DNA of 64,000 nucleotides from Streptomyces antibioticus (GCF_001514065.1 NZ_KQ948424.1:343543-407542); one strand, 5' to 3'; counted from the stretch's first letter, positions 7,882-16,995 are shown. Notes: a model not told the origin generated them from the letters alone. Numbers and translations are program-made.

Positions 7882-10185
7882 CTACTTCTTCGACGGGCTC
7901 GCCGAGGGGTGCGAGGTGCCCTTCCGCAGGAAGCCCATGTCCTCGTAGACCGGCGTCTCGAAGCCGAAGGCGCCGGCGTTGGCGATGTCCTTGCGCGCGG
8001 CCGTCAGCTGGGGCCGCTGGTAGAGCGGGATCGAGCCGGCGGCGGCCCAGATCCGGGAGTCGGCCTTGCGGATCAGGCCCCGGCTCTCGCCCTCGTCCAG
8101 CGTGGAGACGGCCTGGTCGAAGAGCTGGTCCACCTGGTCGGTGCCGACCCGGGTGTAGTTCTGCTCGACGTTCAGGGAGCCGTCGGCGGCCGGGACCGGC
8201 TTGGCGTAGATGGGCCGGGAGTCGGTGGCGGGGAAGGCGGACGCGGGCCAGGAGTACAGGGCGAGGTCGAACTGGCCGGACGCGATGTGGTCCTTGAAGT
8301 AGCTCTCGTCCGCGACCTTGGTGATCTCGGTGCGGATGCCGACCTTCTGGAGCATCCCGGAGATCCGGTCGGCCACCGTGCGCAGGGTCTGCGAGCCGGG
8401 CCCGGACGGCAGCACGAAGCGGAGCGTGAGCGGCTTGCCGTCCTTGGCGAGCGCCCCGGCCGCGGCGCCCGCCGGCGCGGCGGTGCCCCGGGGGGCGTAG
8501 GCGCCGGGGGCGCCGCCCTGCTTGAGCTTGTTCGTGTACTGCTTGCCGTCCTGTGCGAGGTGCTTGGAGCCGTCCCCGCTCTCCTTGTGCTTCTGCGGGT
8601 CCTGCTTCTTCTCCCGGTCGGCCTCGCGCAGCACCCGGTCGGCCTCGCGCGGCGCCTTGTCGTCCTCGCCGACGATGTACGTCCCGTCCGCGGACTCCTC
8701 CTCGTCCGAGGAGGCCTTCTCGCCCTTGGCGCCGGCGGCCTTCCCGCCCTTCTTCTTCTCCTCCTTCAGCGGGCCGCCCGGCACCCAGCCGGCGTCCGCG
8801 AGGAGGGCCTGCGCCTCGGCGGTGTCCTGGCCGCCGAGGGCGCCGCTGTTGTCGGCGTAGGCGGCCTGCCCGGAGAGCGCGAGGTGGCTGCCGACCGGCT
8901 CGGCGGGCAGACCGAGCGGGGTGAGCACGGCCGAGGCGAGGGCCTCGCGGTCGATGGCGCGGGCCACGGCACGGCGGACCCGCTCGTCGGCGAGCGGCCC
9001 CTCGGCGCCGTTGAGGGCGAGCTGGGTGTAGGCCGGCTCCAGGGAGCGGCGCACCTCGAAGCCGCGCAGGGCCTGCTGCTCGCGGGCGTACGCGGAGATC
9101 TCCTTGCGCTGCTTCTCGCGGGCGCTGATCTCCTCGTCGGCGGCCTCCTCGTCGGTGCCCTTGGCGACGGCCCAGGAGCGCAGCGAGTCGGCGGCGGTGA
9201 GGTTGCTGCCGGGGCCCATCAGCGGGGTGGCGCTCCGCGTGCCCTTCGCCGCCACGGTGATCCGCTTCACGGACTCGGGGTCGATCTCGGCCAGGTCCAG
9301 TTCACCGGCGGCGAGCGCGGCGGCCCGCTTGTCGCGGGGTACGGCCCGCAGCACGATCTCGCTGAGCTTGGCGGGGTGGCCCCACCAGCGCGGATTGCGG
9401 GCGAGGGTGACCTCGTCGTCCTTGCGGTCGACCTTCTCCACCGCGAAGGGACCGGCGGTGACCTTGAGCTTCTTGCGGGCGCTGTCGTTGAAGGAGTCCG
9501 GGGTGCCCATGACGTCCTTCGGGTACAGCGGGGAGAACAGCGACTTCCAGTCGGCGTACGGCCGCGCGAAGGTGACCTTGACCTCGAGGTCGTTCTTGCC
9601 GCGCTCGATCTTCTCGATGCGGTCGTACCCGGCGTTGCGGGCCGTCCAGTAGGCGGTGTCCTTGCCGGACAGGGCGCGCCACTGGGCGGCGAAGTCGGCG
9701 GCGCCGATCTCGCGGCCGTCGCTCCAGACCGCCTGCTGGTTCAGCTTGTACAGCACGACCTGGCGGGGCTCGGTCTCGACGACCTCGGCCTTCTCCAGGT
9801 AGTCGGCGTCGAGCTGCGGGCGTCCGTTCGCGTCGAGCCGGTACATGGCCGGCAGGACGGCCTGGGCGACGCGGGTGGTGGTGGCGTCGGCGTCCGACTG
9901 GAAGGTGTTGAGGGTGTCCGGCACGGAGTCGACGGCCCAGCGCAGGGTGCCGCCGTCGGCGACCAGGGAGCGGTCGGCGAACCCGATGTCCGACGCCGCG
10001 AGCGGCTTGCCGGCCGGGTCCTCGGAACTGCATCCGGCGAGCAGCGGGACCGCGAGCGCGCCCGCGCTCAGGAAGGCGACCGAGCGCATCACCGCGCCAG
10101 GCCTTGGCGTCCATCTCCCGTCGGACGCCGCCGGGCAGGCGAGAGATGGACGCCAAGGCCTGGGTGTGAGGCCGTCGTGGGACAT
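7882..10185 (-). CDS. Peptide-binding family 5 lipoprotein with charged insertion
   Basis: Predicted extracellular solute-binding lipoprotein (SBP_bac_5 family), 767 aa from the first ATG. The lipobox LLAGC follows a hydrophobic segment beginning MRSVAFLSAGALAVPLLAG. Binding-protein landmarks include VWSDGREIGAADFAAQWRA and LARNPRWWG. Between about residues 460 and 575 sits a highly charged low-complexity insertion rich in Lys, Glu, Ala and Gly that splits the second half of the fold. Start choice matters: a perfect GGAGG lies 8 bases before the ATG at 10185, whereas the ATG at 10089 (residue 33), which would give a standard short signal peptide, has no ribosome-binding site. The extra 32 residues are encoded mostly by a large inverted repeat. 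No permease genes adjoin, so it may serve the nearby importer or act alone. Confidence 0.75.
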   Translation of the reverse strand: MSHDGLTPRPWRPSLACPAASDGRWTPRPGAVMRSVAFLSAGALAVPLLAGCSSEDPAGKPLAASDIGFADRSLVADGGTLRWAVDSVPDTLNTFQSDADATTTRVAQAVLPAMYRLDANGRPQLDADYLEKAEVVETEPRQVVLYKLNQQAVWSDGREIGAADFAAQWRALSGKDTAYWTARNAGYDRIEKIERGKNDLEVKVTFARPYADWKSLFSPLYPKDVMGTPDSFNDSARKKLKVTAGPFAVEKVDRKDDEVTLARNPRWWGHPAKLSEIVLRAVPRDKRAAALAAGELDLAEIDPESVKRITVAAKGTRSATPLMGPGSNLTAADSLRSWAVAKGTDEEAADEEISAREKQRKEISAYAREQQALRGFEVRRSLEPAYTQLALNGAEGPLADERVRRAVARAIDREALASAVLTPLGLPAEPVGSHLALSGQAAYADNSGALGGQDTAEAQALLADAGWVPGGPLKEEKKKGGKAAGAKGEKASSDEEESADGTYIVGEDDKAPREADRVLREADREKKQDPQKHKESGDGSKHLAQDGKQYTNKLKQGGAPGAYAPRGTAAPAGAAAGALAKDGKPLTLRFVLPSGPGSQTLRTVADRISGMLQKVGIRTEITKVADESYFKDHIASGQFDLALYSWPASAFPATDSRPIYAKPVPAADGSLNVEQNYTRVGTDQVDQLFDQAVSTLDEGESRGLIRKADSRIWAAAGSIPLYQRPQLTAARKDIANAGAFGFETPVYEDMGFLRKGTSHPSASPSKK
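10097..10163. repeat. 21-bp perfect inverted repeat at the 5' end of the lipoprotein gene
   Basis: The arms 10097-10117 and 10143-10163 are exact reverse complements over 21 bases, separated by 25 bases. The block lies between the strong ribosome-binding site and ATG at 10185 and the methionine at 10089 that begins the signal peptide proper. It would form a very stable hairpin in the mRNA, or it may be an inserted palindromic element. Confidence 0.9.
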
Positions 10186-10469
10186 GCCGTCTACCTCCGG
10201 GGGTGCGCCGCCTGGTTTCGATCACGTTTGGCGGTATATGGAGCTGATCAGATGTATGCGGCCACTGAAGAGGAAAGGGTTCGGCAGGCGTCGGCGACAC
10301 GGCGGGGGCGGCGCGCAAGGCCACCCGTGCGGCGCAATGGACGGCGTACAGGGGGCGCGCACGGAGGCTCACGATCCGCCAATCCGTGCACGTCCCTTCA
10401 CATGGGCCGGTGTGACGCGCAACACTCGCAGGCGCACATGAACGTCGCCGCCCTAAGTGAGGTCACGTC

Positions 10470-10760
10470 ATGGCCCTGCACGACGAACTGGCGTCGGCCC
10501 AGCGCTGCCTCGACGAACTGCACCGGTATGTGAAGCGCCTGGAGCAGCAACTCGGCAGCGGTGGTCTGGAGATGCGCCGCGTCCGCGTCGACACCGACCG
10601 CCTGCGCGAGAGCCTCGCCCTGCTCAGGGACGCCGATCCCGCGCTCGCCCAGTCGAAGCGGCCCGATCTCGTCTCCATCCCCGACACCCCGTACGACAAC
10701 ACCCTGTGGACGGACTCGGACGACGAGGGTCTCGGCGCCCGCGACCGCCACGCCCCCTGA
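10470..10760 (+). CDS. Conserved small coiled-coil protein upstream of sdhCAB
   Basis: A 96-aa soluble protein with no signal peptide. Residues 1-57 are strongly helical and look like a coiled coil (LASAQRCLDELHRYVKRLEQQ, then RVDTDRLRESLALL); the acidic C-terminal 35 residues look disordered. The start ATG has GAGG 8 bases upstream. The stop is 19 bases before the TTG start of sdhC, so it is probably transcribed with the succinate dehydrogenase genes. I do not recognise a named family, and any role in Sdh expression or assembly would be a guess. Confidence 0.75.
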   Translation: MALHDELASAQRCLDELHRYVKRLEQQLGSGGLEMRRVRVDTDRLRESLALLRDADPALAQSKRPDLVSIPDTPYDNTLWTDSDDEGLGARDRHAP

Positions 10761-10779
10761 ACCCGACCGGAGTCATCCA

Positions 10780-11601
10780 TTGGCCACTGGTACGGAACCT
10801 CATCCGAACAGCGGCGGCGTACGGTCCGGTACGCGCGCCGCGATCACCGCCCCTCATCTGCGGACCGACCGCTGGTGGCTGGCGCCCGCGGTCACCGCCG
10901 CCGGGCTGCTGGCCTTCGTCGTCTACTCGACTTGGCGGGCCTTCGCGGACACGGACTACTACGCGGCGCCGTACGTCTCGCCGTTCTACTCGCCCTGTCT
11001 GGCCGAGCGGTGCGAGACGATGCGCTCCGGGCCCAACTGGGAGATCTTCGGCGGCTGGTGGGGCATCTCCCCCGCGATCCTCATCCTGGTCTTCCCGCTC
11101 GGCTTCCGTCTGACCTGCTACTACTACCGCAAGGCCTACTACCGGGGCTTCTGGGCGTCCCCGCCGGCCTGCGCGGTGGCCGAGCCGCACAAGAAGTACA
11201 CCGGCGAGACCCGCTTCCCGCTGATCCTCCAGAACATCCACCGGTACTTCTTCTACGCCGCGATCGTCGTCGCCGGGATCCTGACCTACGACACCGTGCT
11301 CTCCTTCCGTGACGAGCACTACGCATGGGGCCACATGGGCCTCGGCACCCTCGTGTTCCTGGTCAACATCACCCTGATCTGGGCGTACACCCTCTCCTGC
11401 CACTCCTGCCGGCACATCGTCGGCGGGCAGCTCAAGCACTTCTCCAAGCATCCCGTGCGCTACAAGGCCTGGCAGTGGGTCGGGAAGCTGAACGCCCGTC
11501 ACATGCTGCTGGCCTGGGCGTCGTTGGTGAGCGTGGCGCTCGCCGACTTCTACGTCTACCTGGTCGCCTCCGGCGCCTTCGACGATCCGAGGTTGTTCTG
11601 A
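10780..11601 (+). CDS. sdhC: Succinate dehydrogenase membrane anchor, actinobacterial Sdh1 type
   Basis: Membrane-anchor subunit of 273 aa, the length remembered for mycobacterial Rv0249c. About five membrane helices are visible (near residues 33-50, 96-111, 155-172, 185-205 and 232-255). A conspicuous CHSCRH motif (C207, H208, C210, H212) sits at the end of the fourth helix, with further cysteines at 73, 78, 113 and 131. In mycobacterial Sdh1 this subunit carries a membrane-embedded Rieske-type [2Fe-2S] centre instead of haem, and the Cys/His motif here fits that. I choose the TTG at 10780 because CGGAG lies 7 bases upstream; the open frame continues to 10561 but overlaps the previous gene. 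The stop overlaps the sdhA ATG by one base. Confidence 0.85.
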   Translation: MATGTEPHPNSGGVRSGTRAAITAPHLRTDRWWLAPAVTAAGLLAFVVYSTWRAFADTDYYAAPYVSPFYSPCLAERCETMRSGPNWEIFGGWWGISPAILILVFPLGFRLTCYYYRKAYYRGFWASPPACAVAEPHKKYTGETRFPLILQNIHRYFFYAAIVVAGILTYDTVLSFRDEHYAWGHMGLGTLVFLVNITLIWAYTLSCHSCRHIVGGQLKHFSKHPVRYKAWQWVGKLNARHMLLAWASLVSVALADFYVYLVASGAFDDPRLF

Positions 11602-13544
11602 TGTCCGTGGTCGACCGCCAGGAGTGGGACGTCGTCGTGGTCGGTGCCGGGGGCGCCGGCCTCCGCGCCGCCATCGAGGCGCGCGAGCGTGGCGCCCGTA
11701 CGGCAGTCATCTGCAAGTCGCTGTTCGGCAAGGCGCACACGGTGATGGCCGAGGGCGGGATCGCGGCGGCGATGGCGAACGCCAACGAGCACGACAGCTG
11801 GCAGGTGCACTTCCGCGACACCATGCGCGGCGGGAAGTTCCTCAACCAGTGGCGGATGGCCGAACTGCACGCCCAGGAGGCGCCGCAGCGGGTGTGGGAG
11901 CTGGAGACCTGGGGCGCGCTGTTCGACCGCACGAAGGACGGCCGGATCTCCCAGCGCAACTTCGGCGGCCACGAGTACCCGCGGCTCGCGCACGTCGGCG
12001 ACCGCACCGGCCTGGAACTCATCCGGACCCTCCAGCAGAAGATCGTCTCGTTGCAGCAGCAGGACCATCGCGAGACGGGTGACTACGAGTCCCGGCTCAA
12101 GGTCTTCCAGGAGTGCACGGTCACCAGGGTGCTCAAGGACGGAAACCGCGTCTCGGGCGTCTTCGGCTACGAGCGCGAGTCCGGCCGCTTCTTCGTCCTG
12201 GAGGCGCCGTCCGTCGTCATCGCGACCGGCGGCATCGGCAAGTCGTTCAAGGTGACGTCGAACTCGTGGGAGTACACCGGCGACGGTCACGCACTGGCCC
12301 TGCTCGCGGGCGCGCCGCTGCTGAACATGGAGTTCGTGCAGTTCCACCCGACGGGCATGGTCTGGCCGCCGTCGGTGAAGGGCATCCTCGTCACCGAGTC
12401 GGTGCGCGGCGACGGCGGGGTGCTGCGCAACTCCGAGGGCAAGCGGTTCATGTTCGACTACATCCCCGACGTCTTCAAGGAGAAGTACGCCGAGTCGGAG
12501 GAGGAGGGCGACCGCTGGTACGAGGACCCGGACCACAACCGGCGTCCGCCCGAGCTGCTCCCCCGCGACGAGGTGGCCCGGGCCATCAACTCCGAGGTGA
12601 AGGCGGGCCGCGGCTCCCCGCACGGCGGCGTGTTCCTGGACGTGTCGACGCGGATGCCCGCCGAGGTCATCAAGCGCCGACTGCCGTCGATGTACCACCA
12701 GTTCAAGGAGCTGGCGGACGTCGACATCACCGCGGAGGCGATGGAGGTCGGGCCGACCTGTCACTACGTGATGGGCGGCATCGCGGTCGACTCGGACACC
12801 GCGGCGGCCCGCGGGGTGCCGGGGCTGTACGCGGCCGGTGAGGTCGCGGGCGGCATGCACGGCTCCAACCGGCTCGGCGGCAACTCCCTGTCCGACCTGC
12901 TGGTGTTCGGCCGCAGGGCGGGTCTGCACGCCGCCGAGTACGCGGCCTCCCTCGCCTTCGAACGTCCCGCGGTGGACGACACCCAGGTCGACTCGGCGGC
13001 GGCGGAGGCGCTGCGGCCGTTCTCGGCGGAGGGCCCGGCGCCGGGCGAGGAGGACGGCCGCCCGCCGGAGAACCCGTACACCCTCCACCAGGAACTCCAG
13101 CAGGCCATGAACGACCTGGTCGGCATCATCCGCCGCGAGGCCGAGATGGCGCAGGCCCTGGAGAAGCTGGCGGAGCTGCGGGTACGGGCCCGACGAGCCG
13201 GGGTCGAGGGCCACCGCCAGTTCAACCCGGGCTGGCACCTCGCGCTCGACCTGCGCAACATGCTGCTGGTCAGCGAGTGCGTGGCGCGGGCGGCGCTGGA
13301 GCGCACCGAGTCGCGCGGCGGCCACACCCGCGAGGACCACCCGGCGATGGAACGCACGTGGCGCAACATCAACCTGCTGTGCCGACTGACCGACCCCACG
13401 GGCGGGTTGGCGGCCACGGACCCGGTCCGCGGTCAGATCGCCCTCACCCGGGAGACCACCGACCCCATCCGCGCCGACCTGCTCGCCCTCTTCGACAAGG
13501 AGGAGCTGGTCAAGTACCTCGCCGAAGAGGAGCTGTACGAGTGA
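11601..13544 (+). CDS. sdhA: Succinate dehydrogenase flavoprotein subunit
   Basis: FAD-containing catalytic subunit, 647 aa, oxidising succinate to fumarate in the TCA cycle and respiratory chain. The N-terminal dinucleotide-binding motif VVVGAGGAGLRAA (about residues 12-24) is followed by KAHTVMAEGG, where H46 is the expected covalent FAD ligand. Active-site segments include EFVQFHPTGM, HYVMGGI and the flavoprotein ending GLYAAGEVAGGMHGSNRLGGNSL. The length and sequence style match the mycobacterial Sdh1 flavoprotein rather than the shorter SdhA of E. coli. It overlaps sdhC by one base and sdhB by four, indicating translational coupling. Confidence 0.96.
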   Translation: MSVVDRQEWDVVVVGAGGAGLRAAIEARERGARTAVICKSLFGKAHTVMAEGGIAAAMANANEHDSWQVHFRDTMRGGKFLNQWRMAELHAQEAPQRVWELETWGALFDRTKDGRISQRNFGGHEYPRLAHVGDRTGLELIRTLQQKIVSLQQQDHRETGDYESRLKVFQECTVTRVLKDGNRVSGVFGYERESGRFFVLEAPSVVIATGGIGKSFKVTSNSWEYTGDGHALALLAGAPLLNMEFVQFHPTGMVWPPSVKGILVTESVRGDGGVLRNSEGKRFMFDYIPDVFKEKYAESEEEGDRWYEDPDHNRRPPELLPRDEVARAINSEVKAGRGSPHGGVFLDVSTRMPAEVIKRRLPSMYHQFKELADVDITAEAMEVGPTCHYVMGGIAVDSDTAAARGVPGLYAAGEVAGGMHGSNRLGGNSLSDLLVFGRRAGLHAAEYAASLAFERPAVDDTQVDSAAAEALRPFSAEGPAPGEEDGRPPENPYTLHQELQQAMNDLVGIIRREAEMAQALEKLAELRVRARRAGVEGHRQFNPGWHLALDLRNMLLVSECVARAALERTESRGGHTREDHPAMERTWRNINLLCRLTDPTGGLAATDPVRGQIALTRETTDPIRADLLALFDKEELVKYLAEEELYE

Positions 13545-14311
13545 GCAGCTACAAGGCCCAGTTCAAGGTGTGGCGGGGCGATGTGCAGGGCGGCGATCTG
13601 GAGGACTTCACGGTCGAGGTCAACGACGGTGAGGTGGTCCTCGACATCATCCACCGCCTTCAGGCCACCCAGGCCCCCGATCTCGCCGTCCGCTGGAACT
13701 GCAAGGCGGGCAAGTGCGGTTCGTGCTCGGCGGAGGTCAACGGGCGCCCCCGGCTGATGTGCATGACCCGCATGTCGGTCTTCACCCGCGAGGAGACGAT
13801 CACCGTCACTCCCCTGCGCGCCTTCCCGGTCGTCCGCGACCTGGTGACCGACGTCGGCTTCAACTACGAAAAAGCGCGCGAGGTCCCGGCGTTCGTACCA
13901 CCCGCGGACCTCGGTCCCGGCGAGTACCGGATGATGCAGGAGGACGTGGACCGCTCGCAGGAGTTCCGCAAGTGCATCGAGTGCTTCCTGTGCCAGGACA
14001 CCTGCCATGTGGTCCGCGACCACGAGGAGAACAAGCGGGCGTTCGCGGGCCCGCGCTTCCTGATGCGAGTCGCGGAGCTGGACATGCACCCGCTGGACGC
14101 GGCGGAGGACTCGGGCCTCGACCGCAAGACCACCGCCCAGGACGAGCACGGCCTCGGTTACTGCAACATCACCAAGTGCTGCACGGAGGTCTGCCCCGAG
14201 GGCATCAAGATCACGGACAACGCGCTGATCCCGCTGAAGGAGCGGGCGGTGGACCGCAAGTACGACCCGCTGGTGTGGCTGGGGTCGAAGATCAGGAGGA
14301 GGTCCTCGTAG
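13541..14311 (+). CDS. sdhB: Succinate dehydrogenase iron-sulfur subunit
   Basis: Electron-transfer subunit of 256 aa. It shows the plant-type [2Fe-2S] set (CKAGKCGSC plus the cysteine in LMCMTR), the ferredoxin-like 4Fe-4S motif CIECFLCQDTC, and the last cluster motif ending KCCTEVCPEG. The start is the GTG at 13541, overlapping the sdhA stop in a GTGA sequence. It completes a three-subunit sdhCAB operon without a separate sdhD, as in mycobacterial Sdh1. Confidence 0.95.
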   Translation: MSSYKAQFKVWRGDVQGGDLEDFTVEVNDGEVVLDIIHRLQATQAPDLAVRWNCKAGKCGSCSAEVNGRPRLMCMTRMSVFTREETITVTPLRAFPVVRDLVTDVGFNYEKAREVPAFVPPADLGPGEYRMMQEDVDRSQEFRKCIECFLCQDTCHVVRDHEENKRAFAGPRFLMRVAELDMHPLDAAEDSGLDRKTTAQDEHGLGYCNITKCCTEVCPEGIKITDNALIPLKERAVDRKYDPLVWLGSKIRRRSS

Positions 14312-14344
14312 CGAGCCGCTGCACCGAGGTCTCGTGCACGTCGA

Positions 14345-15307
14345 TCATCGTCGCACCAGGTCGAGGACGTGCACCAGGTTGTGCTCGGCAATACCGCGCA
14401 TGAATTCCGTGAAGGGAAAGTCCCCGTCCAGCAGCCGCAGCGGCCCGGCGACCAGGGACAGCCGCATGGCGAGCCGGTAGAGCCGGAGCCGGTCCTCGTC
14501 GAGGCCCGGGACGCGGAGGGCCTCGTAGCCGTCCCCGAACCGGATCTCCAGGAAGACGTGCTCCCACTCCACGTCGAAGTAGAGCAGCCCTTCGATGTCG
14601 ATGAGGGCGAGTTCGCCGTCCGGGGTCAACAGGACGTGGTCGGGCCCGAGTTCACCGTGGATGAGGGTGTGGCGGCCGCGCGGCCGGACCCTTGCCGCCA
14701 ACTCCCTTACTCGTTCCACCAGTTGCTCCCGTACGTCGGCGGCGCGCGGCTCCCGCCCGGCCACCTCCTCGATGTCGCGCAGGGCACCCTCCAGGACCCG
14801 CTGTTCGCAGGACGTCCCGTACGAGGTGCCGCCGCTGTCGACGAGGGCGACCTTGCCGAAGCGCGGGCCGGCGTGGGTGTGCAGGGTGCCGAGGAGGGCC
14901 GCCAGCCGGTCCAGGAGGGCCGGGTCGCGGGGCAGGGCCGCTTCCAGACTGCCTCCGGGGAGGTCCTCGACGACCGCCTGCCGGGCCTCGGTGTCGACGT
15001 GCAGCAGGCGGGGTGTGCGGACGCCGGCGGCGGCCAGGCGGTCGTGCGCGGCGGTGAAGAGGTCGAGGCCGGTGCCGTGGGAGAAGGGGTCGCGGAGGTC
15101 GGAGGGGCCCGCGTCCCAGTAGTCCTCGTCCGGCGACCACACGTACGCGATCGCGCTGAAGCCGTCGTCGAAGGCGAGCCGGTAGACGCCCTTCTTGCTG
15201 CCGCCGCGCAGCCGGGTGGCGTCGACGAGGGCGCGTCCGCCCCCGACGGCGGCGCGGGCGAGGGGGGTGAGGTCGGCGCGGGTGAGAGGCCGTCGGGAGG
15301 AGGTCAT
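14345..15307 (-). CDS. Aminoglycoside phosphotransferase-like kinase
   Basis: A 320-aa protein of the APH/choline kinase fold. The catalytic region reads LIHGELGPDHVLL (catalytic loop, with Glu where many members have Asp) followed by LIDIEG (metal-binding DxE). The N-terminus has a glycine-rich LRGGSKKGVYRL that fits the nucleotide-binding hairpin. The substrate is unknown: the family includes antibiotic kinases but also many housekeeping small-molecule kinases, and nothing nearby points to resistance. The start is the ATG at 15307; the longer frame to 15604 overlaps the divergent gene's promoter. It converges on sdhB with only 33 bases between stops. Confidence 0.7.
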   Translation of the reverse strand: MTSSRRPLTRADLTPLARAAVGGGRALVDATRLRGGSKKGVYRLAFDDGFSAIAYVWSPDEDYWDAGPSDLRDPFSHGTGLDLFTAAHDRLAAAGVRTPRLLHVDTEARQAVVEDLPGGSLEAALPRDPALLDRLAALLGTLHTHAGPRFGKVALVDSGGTSYGTSCEQRVLEGALRDIEEVAGREPRAADVREQLVERVRELAARVRPRGRHTLIHGELGPDHVLLTPDGELALIDIEGLLYFDVEWEHVFLEIRFGDGYEALRVPGLDEDRLRLYRLAMRLSLVAGPLRLLDGDFPFTEFMRGIAEHNLVHVLDLVRR

Positions 15308-15432
15308 CCGCCCGATCCTGGCACCCGGCCCCGACAGCCGCAGCGGAATTTCGCCCTCCCCCGGCCTTCTCACCTCCCACTGTCCCCTCTTCCCGGTCGC
15401 GCCCCCGCATTCCTGCTCATACGCTCCGAAAT

Positions 15433-16995
15433 GTGACGTCATCCTTGATACGGGGCCGGCCGCGGCGGGCGACCTCGCACATATCCGCGCGGGTCGCGCA
15501 CACCCTGCTGGGTGTGCTGATCGGCGTGCTCTGGCTGGTGCTGCCGGGGATGACGATCGAGCACGGCGCTGCGGCGACGGACGGGCGCGCGCAGGCAGCC
15601 GCACCGTCCGCCGCGCCGGAGGCGGACGAGTCGTCGGCCGCCGACCTGGTGCTGCCGCTGGTGGTCGCGGGCGCCGCGGTGGTGGTGGCCGGCTACGCGT
15701 ACGTACGGCGGTCCCGGCGCACCCGGACCCGGACCACCCCCGACGGCGCCCCCGCCCCGCTCGCCGCGTCGCCGCCGCCGGCCGAACTGGACGAGCAGGC
15801 CCGGGTGTTGCTGGTGGCCGCCGACGACAGTGTCCGCACCAGCCGTGAGGAGCTGGCCTTCGTCGAGGCCCGGTTCGGGGAGAGCGCGGTGGCGTCCACG
15901 GTCCTCGCCCTGCGGGGCGCGGAGGCCGAACTGCGGGCCGCTTTCCGGATGCGGCAGCAGTACGACGACGGCGTACCGGAGGAGGCCGCGGCCCGGCAGC
16001 ACGCGCTCGCGGGGATCGTCGGCCGCTGCGAGGAGGCCGGGCGGCGGCTGGACGAGGCCGCGGCCGGCGTCGACCAGCTGCGCGGCCTGGAGCAGGGGGC
16101 GGGTGAGGCGCTGGGGCTGGCCGAGACCCGGTTCCGGGCGCTCACCGGGCGCACCCAGGCCGTCGACGCGCTGCTCGCCGGTCTGACCGCCCGGTACGGC
16201 CCCGCCGCCGTCGCCGAGGTCACCGGATACGGGGAGCAGGCCAAGGACCGGCTCGTCTTCGCCACCCTCCGCCTCAACCAGGCCCGCCAGGCCGGGGATC
16301 TCGCCGCCCACGACCGGGCCGCCCTGCATCTGCGCGCCGCCGAGGGCGCGATCGCCCAGGCCGCCGTCTTCCTCCACGGCGTCGAACGCCTCGGCAACGA
16401 CCTCTCCGCGGCCGCGGCCCTGGTGCCGGCCGCGCTGACCGGCGCGGAGGCGGAGATCGCGCGGGCGCAGCGGTCGGCGAGAGCCCAGGTGCCCGTCGGC
16501 GAGCTGCGGGCGCGGATCGTGCACGCCGACAACGTCCTGGCCTTCGTACGGGACGAGATGACGAGGGGAGCTCCTCACGACCCGCTCGACGCCGTGCGCC
16601 GGATCGTACGGGCGGTCGCGCCGCTCGCCGCGGAGCCCACGGCCGGGGTGCTGGGGGCCGCCGCCGCGCTGGCGGCGAGGGCCGCCGTGACGGGCGCGGA
16701 CGACTTCGTCGCGACGCACCGCGGTGCGGTGGGCGCCACGGCCCGCACCCGGCTGGCGGAGGCGGTGCGGCTGCTGGGCGAGGACCCGGTGGCCGCCGAC
16801 GCGCTCGCCGTCGAGGCCCGTGACCTCGCCGAACAGGACGTCCGCGTGCACGGCAACCCGGCCGCCGGGGCCGCCGGGCACGAGAGCGGGGGCGCCGGGG
16901 CGGTGCTCGGCGGCATCCTGCTGGACGGCGGGGCGGCGGCGAGCTTCGGCGGCCCGCGCGGCCGGGGACGCCGTGGAGCCTCCTCGGAGGGCTAG
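15433..16995 (+). CDS. Membrane-anchored coiled-coil protein, unknown function
   Basis: A 520-aa protein starting at a GTG. Two hydrophobic segments (about residues 20-42 and 70-91) flank a short Ala/Pro-rich stretch, so the first may be a signal peptide and the second a membrane anchor. Most of the remainder is long Ala/Glu/Arg-rich helices with heptad-like spacing, followed by a Gly-rich C-terminus (GGPRGRGRRG). The pattern resembles Streptomyces membrane proteins that usually carry an N-terminal TPM domain, but I see no TPM motif. Its stop overlaps the stop of the convergent phosphatase gene by 4 bases. Confidence 0.7.
   Translation: MTSSLIRGRPRRATSHISARVAHTLLGVLIGVLWLVLPGMTIEHGAAATDGRAQAAAPSAAPEADESSAADLVLPLVVAGAAVVVAGYAYVRRSRRTRTRTTPDGAPAPLAASPPPAELDEQARVLLVAADDSVRTSREELAFVEARFGESAVASTVLALRGAEAELRAAFRMRQQYDDGVPEEAAARQHALAGIVGRCEEAGRRLDEAAAGVDQLRGLEQGAGEALGLAETRFRALTGRTQAVDALLAGLTARYGPAAVAEVTGYGEQAKDRLVFATLRLNQARQAGDLAAHDRAALHLRAAEGAIAQAAVFLHGVERLGNDLSAAAALVPAALTGAEAEIARAQRSARAQVPVGELRARIVHADNVLAFVRDEMTRGAPHDPLDAVRRIVRAVAPLAAEPTAGVLGAAAALAARAAVTGADDFVATHRGAVGATARTRLAEAVRLLGEDPVAADALAVEARDLAEQDVRVHGNPAAGAAGHESGGAGAVLGGILLDGGAAASFGGPRGRGRRGASSEG

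Noticed and set aside
5547-8297. 916-aa plus-strand ORF opposite typA
   Set aside because: Long antisense frames are expected at this GC content; the minus strand encodes intact TypA.
7819-10533. 904-aa plus-strand ORF opposite the second lipoprotein gene
   Set aside because: No domain recognised and it covers a clear solute-binding protein gene on the other strand.
11556-13340. 594-aa minus-strand ORF opposite sdhA
   Set aside because: Shadow of sdhA, which has all flavoprotein motifs.
14345-15307. Phosphotransferase as an aminoglycoside resistance gene
   Set aside because: The fold fits, but the substrate-binding region is not recognisable and no antibiotic genes are nearby.
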